This document shows, piece by piece, positions 1-7,949 of a stretch of 64,000 nucleotides of DNA; position 1 is the stretch's first letter, and the number at the start of each line of letters is the position of its first letter. The notes under the pieces were generated by a model. It saw nothing but the letters and a program-made list of their open reading frames with translations. It was not told the DNA's origin and searched no databases. Origin of the DNA: a virus; IMG/VR virus record IMGVR_UViG_3300047471_000616, positions 1-64,000 of that record. The stretch is one strand, 5' to 3'. The position numbers and the translations under genes are program-made.

Positions 1-1921
1 TCGTGGCAACTGCTGTAGAAGCCCCAATCACCACAGACAGTGTCTGGGTTGGAGCCAGCCAAACTACTGCACCGGTAACTGCCGCCTGGGTAGTCGTAGC
101 TACTGCTGTAGTTGCGAAACTGGCTGTAGCATTGACATTAAGGGTTTGTGTGGGGGCAAGCCAGACAACCAGACCAGTCACAGCTGCCTGGGTAGTCGTA
201 ACTGCAACACTAATAAGCGAAACGGTGCCACTAACCGCTACCGACCCGCTGATAGACACCGATCCGGTATTCGTAACCGTGATCGTACCAGTTACAGTCG
301 TTGTAATAGTAGCAGTAACAGTGGCAGTAAGGCTGATCGTCTGGGTAGGTGCCAGCCAGACTACAGCCCCAGTAACAGCAGCCTGGGTAGTCGTAGCTAC
401 TGCTGTAGTTGCGAAACTGGCACCGCTGATAGAAACGGTACCACTAACCAAAACCGAACCAGAAATGGAAACAGAACCAGAAGTTGTTACGCTGACGGTG
501 ACGCCAACGGTAACAGTAATGGTAGAAACCGAAACAGTCCCACTGACAGTAATTGTCTGGGTTGGGGCCAGCCAGACTACAGCCCCAGTAACAGCAGCCT
601 GGGTAGTCGTGGCAACAGCGGTAGTTGCGAAGCTTGCCGTAGCATTAACGGTCATTGTCTGGGTAGGAGCAAGCCAGACAACCATACCAGTTACAGCGGC
701 CTGAGTGGTAGTCATCACCGGGCCTGACAAGGAAACAGTGCCAGTGCCCACTGTAACTGTGCCAGACACTACTGCAGAGACAGATGCTCCTTGCTGAATT
801 GTGACTGAAACACCACTGCTGACAGTAACGGTCCCACTGACAGCAGCGGATACTGTCTGCGTGGGGGCCAGCCAAACCAGCTGCCCAGTTACAGCTGTCT
901 GAGTGGTAGTATTTACTACTCCAGACTGCGTAATTGTACCCGATACAACTGCAGAAACCGAAGCGCCCTGCTGGATAGTGACTGAAACACCAGAACTGAC
1001 GGTAACTGTACCAGATACTACAGCAGAAACTGTCTGAGTTGGGGCCAACCAGACTATTGCGCCGGTTACCGCAGCCTGAGTAGTTGTGGCTACTGCAGTC
1101 GTAGCGAAACTGGCACCGCTGATAGAAACAGTGCCGGAAATGACAACTGTATTGCTGATAGAAACTGTACCACTAACAGCAGGCATACTGCTAATGGAAA
1201 CCGTGCCAGTTCCTATAGTAACCGTCCCGCTGACAACAGCAGAAACAGAAGCTCCCTGTTGAATAGTGACAGAAACACCAGAACTGACAGTTACGGTTCC
1301 ACTGACAGCAGCAGATACTGTCTGCGTAGGTGCCAGCCAAACCAGCTGTCCAGTGGCTGCTACCTGGGTAGTAGTATTTCCTATTCCTGATACGGATACT
1401 GTACCAGACACTACAGCAGATACTGAAGCACCCTGCTGGATGGTAACTGAGACACCAGAACTGACAGTAACGGTCCCACTGACAGCGGGCATAGAACTGA
1501 CAGAAACAACGCCAGTGCTTACCGTTATTGTTCCACTGACAGCAGCGGATACTGTCTGCGTGGGGGCCAGCCAGACTACCGCGCCTGTGACAGCAGCCTG
1601 AGTAGTCGTAGCTACAGCAGTAGTTGCGAAGCTTGCACCACTGATTGAGACTGTACCTGAAACCCCAACTGAACCAGTGACAACTGGTGTCCCTGAGACG
1701 CTGACAGTGCCACTAACCGGGTTTGTAGCAGTAACACTGACGGTGATCCCCAAAGAGCCAGTAACTGGCAATGGGTTAGTAACAGTAACTACACCTCCGT
1801 CAACACCGCTAGTTCCAAGTTGAATTTTGACAGGCTGAAAGATAGCACCACCAACCACGTCGACTGCCATGGTGGCGGTGGCTGATATACCAGTCGACGG
1901 TACGAGGACTATGTCGCCCAT
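1..1921 (-). CDS. Ser/Thr/Val-rich repetitive surface or virion protein, C-terminus beyond the left edge
   Basis: On the minus strand a frame opens at an ATG at 1921 and has no stop down to the window edge, giving 640 residues of an incomplete protein. An in-frame TAA lies three codons before the ATG, so the start is fixed, though no clear Shine-Dalgarno is seen. After a non-repeated head the protein consists of two interleaved repeats: TTQAAVTGAVVWLAPTQT, often preceded by SFATTAVAT (nine WLAPTQT copies counted), and short beta-like units such as SVSGTVSIS and SSGVSVTIQQGASVS. It is extremely rich in Thr, Ser, Val and Ala. Such arrays are typical of phage tail or decoration proteins. It is the last visible gene of the sugar-modification operon, so it is a possible glycan acceptor (inference). 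The repeats also create long mirror frames on the plus strand. Confidence 0.75.
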   Translation of the reverse strand, partial: MGDIVLVPSTGISATATMAVDVVGGAIFQPVKIQLGTSGVDGGVVTVTNPLPVTGSLGITVSVTATNPVSGTVSVSGTPVVTGSVGVSGTVSISGASFATTAVATTTQAAVTGAVVWLAPTQTVSAAVSGTITVSTGVVSVSSMPAVSGTVTVSSGVSVTIQQGASVSAVVSGTVSVSGIGNTTTQVAATGQLVWLAPTQTVSAAVSGTVTVSSGVSVTIQQGASVSAVVSGTVTIGTGTVSISSMPAVSGTVSISNTVVISGTVSISGASFATTAVATTTQAAVTGAIVWLAPTQTVSAVVSGTVTVSSGVSVTIQQGASVSAVVSGTITQSGVVNTTTQTAVTGQLVWLAPTQTVSAAVSGTVTVSSGVSVTIQQGASVSAVVSGTVTVGTGTVSLSGPVMTTTQAAVTGMVVWLAPTQTMTVNATASFATTAVATTTQAAVTGAVVWLAPTQTITVSGTVSVSTITVTVGVTVSVTTSGSVSISGSVLVSGTVSISGASFATTAVATTTQAAVTGAVVWLAPTQTISLTATVTATITTTVTGTITVTNTGSVSISGSVAVSGTVSLISVAVTTTQAAVTGLVVWLAPTQTLNVNATASFATTAVATTTQAAVTGAVVWLAPTQTLSVVIGASTAVAT

Positions 1922-1974
1922 AAAGGATTACTTTTTAAGAGGTATGAGGCCCTCCACGCCCGCAAACAAAATAA

Positions 1975-3696
1975 TCACGACTGCAAATGTGGCCACATAT
2001 CATCAAGGCGAGCAGGCAGGAACTTGCCGTTTTCTATGCGTGACTTCACCCGTGGCATCAATAATTGATCTTCAGGGGAATGAACTTCGCAGAGCACCGG
2101 CCCTTCATTCATCAGTACGTTGGTAACCCCCTGCACCAGATTAGATTCGCCGGTCAGCCGCATCGCCGGGATACCAAACGCCGGAGCTGCCTCAAAGAAG
2201 TTGGCACAGGTCAGATCAGAATTTACACCGGCTATGGACTCACGGCCAAAATGGGTGTTCTGCGTGAACCGCATGGTCAGGTAACCCTTGTTGCAGAACA
2301 CGAAGATTTTGACCGGTATCTGGTGGTGGGCAACGGTCTGCAGTTCCTGCAGGTTCATCATCAGGCCACCATCGCCGTTCAGGCTGATGGTCTGCCGCCC
2401 AGCGCCGCCCAGACAGGCCCCTATGGCACCGGGGAGGCCTATACCCATGGCTGACACGCCACCTGAATGCAGCAGCCTTTGTCGGCCATTGAGGGGCATG
2501 GACTGCATGGCTGACAGCACGGCCACCCCGACGTCAGCCACGATTATGGCGTCCTGGTCCATGAGTTTGGCCAGCACTTCCATGAAATAGTAAGAATTGA
2601 CCCCCTTGCTGGTGTCGCGGTACTCAGCCTGCATCACCGGGTATTTTGCCTTCCAATGCCTGCATGTCGCCAGCCACACTGGGCAGGTAAAGTTTGGACT
2701 TTCATCCAGAAGTGCAGTCAGAAAATCCTTGGCGTCGGCAACAATTGGCAGATCAGTCCTGATGGTTTTCTTGGTGGTCTCAGCCGAGTCAATATCCACT
2801 ACAATCAACTTGGCTTTCGGCGCAAACAGCTCCTTGGTGTGACCAATAACCGGGATGGTCAGCCTGCTGCCAATGACCAGCAGCACATCAGCTTCTTGAA
2901 CCGCGAAGTTACCGGCCCGGTCCCCCATCAGGCCAACACGGCCGATGTAGTTGGGGTGATTCGTCGGGACCAGGTCAGTACCGCCCCACGCAGTCACAAC
3001 CGGCAGCCCGCCACGGGCAATCAGAGAAATAAGTTCGTTCTCAGCCCCAGCTAGATGGACACCATTACCTGCCAGGATCAGTGGTCTCTCTGCTTTATTT
3101 AGCATTTCCAGGCAACGGGTCACCCCACTGACCGGCGTAGGGTAGAAATTGGGTGTGAATCCTTTTAATTTATCAGGGTCAACTTCTGCGTTTTGTACAT
3201 CAAGAGGAATTTCCACAAATACCGGGCCTTTGCGCCCTGTCGTGGCCAGGTAAACCGCAAATTCCAGTATATGCCGGATTGCATCCTTGTGCCGCACCGT
3301 ATCTGCGTACTTGGTTATGGGCTTGACGATACTGACCAAATCCAGTTCATTGGGGCCTATTTGCCGGGTACCGGTGCCGTCGATCATGGTGTGACTGGCC
3401 ACCTGACCGGCTATAATGAGCATCGGTACGCTGTCGACGTAGGCCCCTGCTACCCCGGTGAGTGCATTCGTGCCACCTGGGCCGGTGGTAACGTGCACGC
3501 AGGCCATTTTCCCGGTGACCCTGGCGTCCATCTCGGCAGCCATGGCCCCGGCCTGTTCATGATGGACTGCTATTACTTCCAAGCCGGGTTGGTGACAAAT
3601 TGCATCGTTAAGATGCATAGCCCCAGCACCACAGACAGCATAAACACGAGTAACATGCTCATTTAGGAACCTCGCTACGTACTCACTGACTTTCAT
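1975..3696 (-). CDS. Acetolactate-synthase-like ThDP-dependent enzyme of the polysaccharide-locus type
   Basis: This 573-residue protein has the full length and three-domain plan of the acetolactate synthase/pyruvate decarboxylase family. The catalytic Glu47 lies in the segment VHHEQAGAMAA, and the ThDP/Mg motif runs from GDG at 441-443 to NK at 469-470. The C-terminal segment ending near LDDMWPHL resembles ThDP enzymes encoded in O-antigen and capsule loci rather than those for branched-chain amino acids. Related flavo-ThDP enzymes such as YerE add a two-carbon branch to a nucleotide-linked keto sugar; a role of that kind is inferred from the neighbours. No small regulatory subunit is seen. 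Its ATG overlaps the stop of the radical SAM gene (ATGA), so the two are probably translationally coupled. Confidence 0.85.
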   Translation of the reverse strand: MKVSEYVARFLNEHVTRVYAVCGAGAMHLNDAICHQPGLEVIAVHHEQAGAMAAEMDARVTGKMACVHVTTGPGGTNALTGVAGAYVDSVPMLIIAGQVASHTMIDGTGTRQIGPNELDLVSIVKPITKYADTVRHKDAIRHILEFAVYLATTGRKGPVFVEIPLDVQNAEVDPDKLKGFTPNFYPTPVSGVTRCLEMLNKAERPLILAGNGVHLAGAENELISLIARGGLPVVTAWGGTDLVPTNHPNYIGRVGLMGDRAGNFAVQEADVLLVIGSRLTIPVIGHTKELFAPKAKLIVVDIDSAETTKKTIRTDLPIVADAKDFLTALLDESPNFTCPVWLATCRHWKAKYPVMQAEYRDTSKGVNSYYFMEVLAKLMDQDAIIVADVGVAVLSAMQSMPLNGRQRLLHSGGVSAMGIGLPGAIGACLGGAGRQTISLNGDGGLMMNLQELQTVAHHQIPVKIFVFCNKGYLTMRFTQNTHFGRESIAGVNSDLTCANFFEAAPAFGIPAMRLTGESNLVQGVTNVLMNEGPVLCEVHSPEDQLLMPRVKSRIENGKFLPARLDDMWPHLQS

Positions 3697-4850
3697 AGGA
3701 ACCCCATGTGCGGGGGCGGGGGCGTATCCTGGAACGCAACCTGACCCTTTACGAACTTGTCCAGCCAGGAATTGGAGTTGGTCTGCAGGCAGTTTTCCCC
3801 GCAGTCGGTGGAAGCATCAAACTCGTCGCTGGCAAGGTAGTTCAGCACTTCCCAGTAGCGGTCGCTCTGGTAAATGTCGCGGAAGCGGTCACGGGTGATG
3901 TTGCCGATGTGAAACTTGGAGTAGCGGGAATTGAACTTCTGCCCGCAGGGGGCAATCAGGCCGTTGCCGGACATTTGCAGGATGAAGGGCGGGCCATAGC
4001 AGCGTTGGTAGTCGCGCTTGCCTTCGTCCTGGATGCGTGACCATTTCACTGCCACCCTGAAGCTGTCATCACTGAGGGCTTCAGCTTCCTGGAACAGCGG
4101 GTATAGCTTGCTGTACTGCCGGTAATCAACGTCCAAGTCACCATCAACGGAGTTAGCACAATGCTTCATGATCGCATAGTCTGGCCTGATTTCTTTAGCG
4201 AGACGGGCGAAGGGTACGATCTGATCACCATCCTTTGGCATCACGACAAACTGCATGTTGATGTTCACCGGCAGGTTGTCCCGCCGCTTGATTTCTATAG
4301 CCGCTTTTATATTGTTAACCACCCGGTCGAATAGAGGCTGTTTCAGCCCCATGATTTGTGCCCAGCGAGCCTTATCACCACCGCTAAAATTAAAGCGGAG
4401 GTAAGTAAGACCAGGAAGTATTTGCTCCAAAACTGCTGGAGTGAGTTTAAGACCATTCGAGCTCGTGCCGATTTCAAGGCCACGCTTTGCTCCATATTCA
4501 ACCGATTCGGCGAAGTAGGGAACTTCAGTACTTTCCCCGTCACTGATGAGGCTGACACCCTTGACTCCTATTTCTGCTGCATCGTCAAGATAATCAAAGG
4601 CATTTTGTCGCGTGATGACGGTATCTTCACTAGCCTGTAAGGAGGCGTAGCAGAAGTTACAGGCGGCGGCGCACTTTCTGGTCCAAGCCACGTCCATGGT
4701 AATAGGGGCGATGCGGTCGCCTCGTTGCCATGCCAGGACGCGATCCCGGTACCAACCGATCTTAGTCCCATCGAGTTGCAGGGAATAAACCTCTCCTGCG
4801 GGTTTACCAGAAACGACATGATTGAAAAACTCCGGGATTGGTGTGCTCAT
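3693..4850 (-). CDS. Radical SAM protein with SPASM/twitch-like C-terminus
   Basis: The 385-residue protein carries the radical SAM cluster motif CX3CX2C at Cys60, Cys64 and Cys67 (CAAACNFCYA), followed by a glycine-rich segment (ISDGEST) that would contact S-adenosylmethionine. The last third has further cysteines (RCYGPP, APCGQKF and DCGENC) in the spacing of a SPASM or twitch domain holding an auxiliary Fe-S cluster. The reaction cannot be read from the sequence. Given the ThDP enzyme, sugar kinase/nucleotidyltransferase and methyltransferase beside it, a radical step on a nucleotide sugar is more likely than peptide maturation, although I cannot exclude the latter. It overlaps both neighbours by ATGA. 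Confidence 0.85.
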   Translation of the reverse strand: MSTPIPEFFNHVVSGKPAGEVYSLQLDGTKIGWYRDRVLAWQRGDRIAPITMDVAWTRKCAAACNFCYASLQASEDTVITRQNAFDYLDDAAEIGVKGVSLISDGESTEVPYFAESVEYGAKRGLEIGTSSNGLKLTPAVLEQILPGLTYLRFNFSGGDKARWAQIMGLKQPLFDRVVNNIKAAIEIKRRDNLPVNINMQFVVMPKDGDQIVPFARLAKEIRPDYAIMKHCANSVDGDLDVDYRQYSKLYPLFQEAEALSDDSFRVAVKWSRIQDEGKRDYQRCYGPPFILQMSGNGLIAPCGQKFNSRYSKFHIGNITRDRFRDIYQSDRYWEVLNYLASDEFDASTDCGENCLQTNSNSWLDKFVKGQVAFQDTPPPPHMGFL

Positions 4851-5047
4851 AGTTTGGCTCGTTGTTCTGTGGTCATGGCGTTGCGCAGCTTGCTGTCGTC
4901 GCCACGCTTTTCCTGAAACACTTCTATGCGCAAGCCGGTCAACCGGCGCAACGTGCGTTCAAAATCCAGCATTGCGGCATTACGGGCAGCGACGGGTACG
5001 TCGGCACCAAACCTTATAAGGGCATGCAGCGCCGGGATTTCAACCAT
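4847..5047 (-). CDS. Small protein of the sugar operon, unknown function
   Basis: This 66-residue frame lies between the glycosyltransferase and the radical SAM gene. Its ATG at 5047 overlaps the end of the glycosyltransferase by 8 bases, and its TGA overlaps the radical SAM start by ATGA. This tight coupling is the main evidence that it is real. The product has a short hydrophobic-amphipathic N-terminal half (MVEIPALHALIRFG) and a charged C-terminal half rich in Arg and Lys. There is no signal peptide, cysteine motif or recognisable domain. It might be an accessory subunit of a flanking enzyme (inference). Confidence 0.6.
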   Translation of the reverse strand: MVEIPALHALIRFGADVPVAARNAAMLDFERTLRRLTGLRIEVFQEKRGDDSKLRNAMTTEQRAKL

Positions 5048-6179
5048 CCTTGAGGTCCTTCAGTATCTTGGCAGCTCGATGTTCCCACAAATGCCTGGAC
5101 TGCACTACCTTGAAAGCCTCAGCAGTTGCCTTTTCCCGTGCTTCGTGATTGTCCAGCCAGTACTGCGCCTTCGCCTTGAAGTCCTCAGGAGTGAACACAC
5201 CATAGTGGACGTCAGGCTCAAAGCTCTCAGTCAGCTGCCCGACACAATTTCTGGGCGTGGTATGGCTCATGATAAAGCAGCCCATGGCCATGCAGTCCAG
5301 TACCCGTGAATGAATGCCAAACCCCGTTATGTTGACGTGCAGGTTGATCCTTGCCCGTTGGAAGGCGTTATACAACACTTCCGTGTCATTGGTGTGTGGT
5401 TGAACCCACTCAGCAAATTCAGGGTAGTGTTCCCAATTGCCGCCACGGATCTCACACTCTTTGGAAACTTCAAGCATCTTCCTGGCAATGGCCAGCCGGT
5501 CCAGCAGTCTTGAATATTGTACCACCATCCATTTGACTTCCTGGGATCTGTTCTTGAAATGCCCAGCCCAGTCAAATCCCAGGTCCTCCCGCTCAAGCAA
5601 CTCTTTAATGCGGGCGTACATCCCCAGCGGGTCCAATTCGCCACGCAATGGGGTGTAATACTCCCTAAGCAGCCGCTTCACTACTGCCGACCAATAACCT
5701 TCCAGGCCCTCTATCTGATCAACAGGCGGGGGTATGTAAGTGCACAGTGAAAGGTCCAAACCGGGTGTCTTGCGTGGCCTGTTCAGCAGCAAGGGGTCAA
5801 CGGCGTCTGCCAGTGAGCCACGCCAGTGTGGGCCTGACTCGTCTACCCCAACGCTGCGCCCATCCCCAAGGGTATAAATGATGTCGCCGTCCAGGGATTG
5901 TGCTTCGTAGGCGTCAAGCCTGGGGACTTTGTTACCGTGCGGCCAGCTGATCAGGTCTTGGACCCAGGTAATATACCTGACTTCTGGTGCCAGGTACTCG
6001 GGGCGGGCTATGTCAACCCCCAACACTACATCTGCCTGGTTCAGCCGATCATCGTGACCAGACATCATGTAGACGATGTACTCCTCCTTTGAAGCCTTTA
6101 CTACCCCACTAGCCAATGCTGCCAGCATCCTGGCCCGGTAATGGGTCATCATGTCAGTAATTAGGAAGAACCTACGCAT
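5040..6179 (-). CDS. CgeB-like family 1 glycosyltransferase
   Basis: The 379-residue protein has the two-part look of a GT-B glycosyltransferase. The C-terminal half contains the segment NAFQRARINLHVNITGFGIH followed by SRVLDCMAMGCFIMSH, which matches the nucleotide-sugar binding region of CgeB and GT1-type transferases. The N-terminal half starts with a beta strand and short helix (MRRFFLITD). I chose the ATG at 6179, which has GGTGGGG upstream, over a GTG at 6185. The donor is not known; the adjacent HldE-like and GmhA-like genes suggest a heptose or related nucleotide sugar (inference). The acceptor could be host lipopolysaccharide or a virion protein. Confidence 0.75.
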   Translation of the reverse strand: MRRFFLITDMMTHYRARMLAALASGVVKASKEEYIVYMMSGHDDRLNQADVVLGVDIARPEYLAPEVRYITWVQDLISWPHGNKVPRLDAYEAQSLDGDIIYTLGDGRSVGVDESGPHWRGSLADAVDPLLLNRPRKTPGLDLSLCTYIPPPVDQIEGLEGYWSAVVKRLLREYYTPLRGELDPLGMYARIKELLEREDLGFDWAGHFKNRSQEVKWMVVQYSRLLDRLAIARKMLEVSKECEIRGGNWEHYPEFAEWVQPHTNDTEVLYNAFQRARINLHVNITGFGIHSRVLDCMAMGCFIMSHTTPRNCVGQLTESFEPDVHYGVFTPEDFKAKAQYWLDNHEAREKATAEAFKVVQSRHLWEHRAAKILKDLKDG

Positions 6180-6196
6180 GCACACACCCCACCGAG

Positions 6197-7366
6197 TTAG
6201 TCTACATACTTTGACGGGTTATCGGCCTGGTACTGCTTGACGGTCCTGCTCGCTTCGCAATCCACCATGTCAGCCAGTGCCACCATTTCCTTCGGCATCC
6301 AATCATGCGCAAATACGGTTTTGCTGTTGAGTACCGTTTCCATGAACCATTGAATAGCTTTCTTTGTTGGGGTTTGCCGCACCAAATCCAATCCTTCAAG
6401 GAAGGTGGCATGGGTCAGAGCACGGCCACGATGCACCGACCAGGTGCTGAGGTCCCCCCTGCAGGGCGTTTTCTGGTACAGAGCCTGCAGGAAATGCCGC
6501 TGCGGGCACATGATCCGGATAACAGCAGGGTTCAGTTCCAAAAGCTTGGTTGCCCACTCCATACTGGGGCGCGGCCCCCACCAGCACCGGCTCTCCCCAA
6601 GTTCCTTGATCGGTTGTGCTGCATAATTGAGCGAGTAGAAATATTCATGCGGATGCACATCCAGCCAAGTCATGTAGCGGGTAATCCATGCATCGTTCAT
6701 TTCCTGCATGGACCCAATGCTGAGTACGACGTCGCTTACTCCCCATACCCTTTCTAGCTTCTCGGCGGGCACCAGCAGTATCTTGGCATCTGGGGGTACG
6801 GTATCAATGCAATAAGCAACCTTATCACCAAATATCGCCCGCAGATTTACCTCAGAAAAGTACAGGGACTCAGGCAAGTCAATGATTACGTAGTGATCCA
6901 CCGGGAAGTAGAGGCACCAAAGCCGGGCCATGGCCCCGTCACCACCACCGATCTCAATTACGTTCCTGGCATTTGGCACATGGCTGCGAATGGTAAAAAG
7001 TGAATAAAGATGCCAGAAAAACATGTCGCTGACTTGAATTTTGCCGTCATTCGCCAGCGTTTCAGGCAGCGACTTGGGATTATCGGTCATTATGTCAAGA
7101 AAATCATTGAACCAGGGGAATTCATGACGAAGAATGCCGAGACAGGCACCAAGCAGTTGTGGGTCTGCCTTTTCCCGGTGTGAGAATGGTAAGGCCCTGG
7201 AGTTTTGAGCGAAGTGCAGTACCTGGGTGGTGTCGGTGAAACTGCCGATCACCCTGCGCATTTCCCTGGCCCACTCATACCAGCGGCCATAGTCGGGGAT
7301 TTCCTTGCCGTCGGTGGCGGCATGAAAATGGGCAGCTGCCAGTTCAAGAATGCTCTGTTCACTCAT
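6197..7366 (-). CDS. Putative sugar O-methyltransferase, SAM-dependent
   Basis: The 389-residue protein has a Rossmann-type SAM site in its middle (NVIEIGGGDGAMARL), followed by the acidic strand end VIIDLPE that would hold the ribose hydroxyls. The helical N-terminal region and overall length fit the family of putative sugar O-methyltransferases found in surface polysaccharide loci. It overlaps the end of the SIS isomerase gene by 8 bases and sits 17 bases upstream of the glycosyltransferase start, so it belongs to the same transcript. It would methylate a hydroxyl of the operon's sugar, which often caps or disguises a glycan. The substrate is inferred from context only. Confidence 0.75.
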   Translation of the reverse strand: MSEQSILELAAAHFHAATDGKEIPDYGRWYEWAREMRRVIGSFTDTTQVLHFAQNSRALPFSHREKADPQLLGACLGILRHEFPWFNDFLDIMTDNPKSLPETLANDGKIQVSDMFFWHLYSLFTIRSHVPNARNVIEIGGGDGAMARLWCLYFPVDHYVIIDLPESLYFSEVNLRAIFGDKVAYCIDTVPPDAKILLVPAEKLERVWGVSDVVLSIGSMQEMNDAWITRYMTWLDVHPHEYFYSLNYAAQPIKELGESRCWWGPRPSMEWATKLLELNPAVIRIMCPQRHFLQALYQKTPCRGDLSTWSVHRGRALTHATFLEGLDLVRQTPTKKAIQWFMETVLNSKTVFAHDWMPKEMVALADMVDCEASRTVKQYQADNPSKYVD

Positions 7367-7949
7367 TCAATGCCTGCACACCCGACTCAACACGCGCACG
7401 CTCCATGGTTAATTCATCAACAATCTGGTGCAGAATGATCTGATGGGTCAGTTCGACAAAGCCGTACCGGTGTGACGGCACCCAGAAGTTGATATCGCCG
7501 CAGCCACGCAGTCGGTTGTTATGGTCAAAGCCGCTGAAGGTAAAGACCTGAACCCTGCCAACGTGTCTGGCTGCCTCAACTGCATTGATGATATTTGCAG
7601 ACTCACCGGAACTTGAGATTGCCACTAGAATATCACCCGGCATGCCATAATACTGTATCTGTTTGGCATAGACCTGAGAGTAACCGAAATCATTCGCCAA
7701 ACAAGTCAGTACAGAAGGGTCATTGCATGCCGTGGCGGCAACGTGAGCGTTCTTTGACAGGTCTATGGCCATATGACTGGCAATCGCGGCTGAGCCACCG
7801 TTGCCAACCAGCATGATCTTGCGCCCTTCGTAACGGGCCGCCTTGAAACGCGAGCAGACGTACGCAATGACGTCCTGGCAGGCACAACCGTCGTAGTTAG
7901 TTACCTCGGTCCTGTGGTGTGCCGCAGCAAGCTGCCCGAAATACGTCAT
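7359..7949 (-). CDS. gmhA: SIS-domain phosphosugar isomerase, GmhA-like
   Basis: The protein of about 196 residues is a single SIS domain. The phosphate-binding segment GNGGSAAIASH and the second motif AISSSGES are both present, and the length matches sedoheptulose-7-phosphate isomerase GmhA (about 190 residues). GmhA converts sedoheptulose 7-phosphate to D-glycero-D-manno-heptose 7-phosphate in the cytoplasm. I chose the ATG at 7949, which overlaps the stop of the kinase gene as ATGA; an in-frame GTG at 7961 is the alternative. Its pairing with an HldE-like gene supports the heptose assignment, but related SIS proteins act on other phosphosugars, so the symbol is by similarity only. Confidence 0.75.
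   Translation of the reverse strand: MTYFGQLAAAHHRTEVTNYDGCACQDVIAYVCSRFKAARYEGRKIMLVGNGGSAAIASHMAIDLSKNAHVAATACNDPSVLTCLANDFGYSQVYAKQIQYYGMPGDILVAISSSGESANIINAVEAARHVGRVQVFTFSGFDHNNRLRGCGDINFWVPSHRYGFVELTHQIILHQIVDELTMERARVESGVQALNE

Noticed and set aside
3-704. Long plus-strand frame with repeated VWVGASQTTAPVTAAW units
   Set aside because: It is the mirror of the minus-strand repeat gene. The minus frame is open over the whole 1.9 kb in one reading frame, has a fixed start and follows co-directional genes.
1927-1977. Tiny GTG frame reading VIILFAGVEGLIPLKK after the ThDP gene
   Set aside because: Only 16 codons and no ribosome site; it probably reflects chance between two genes.
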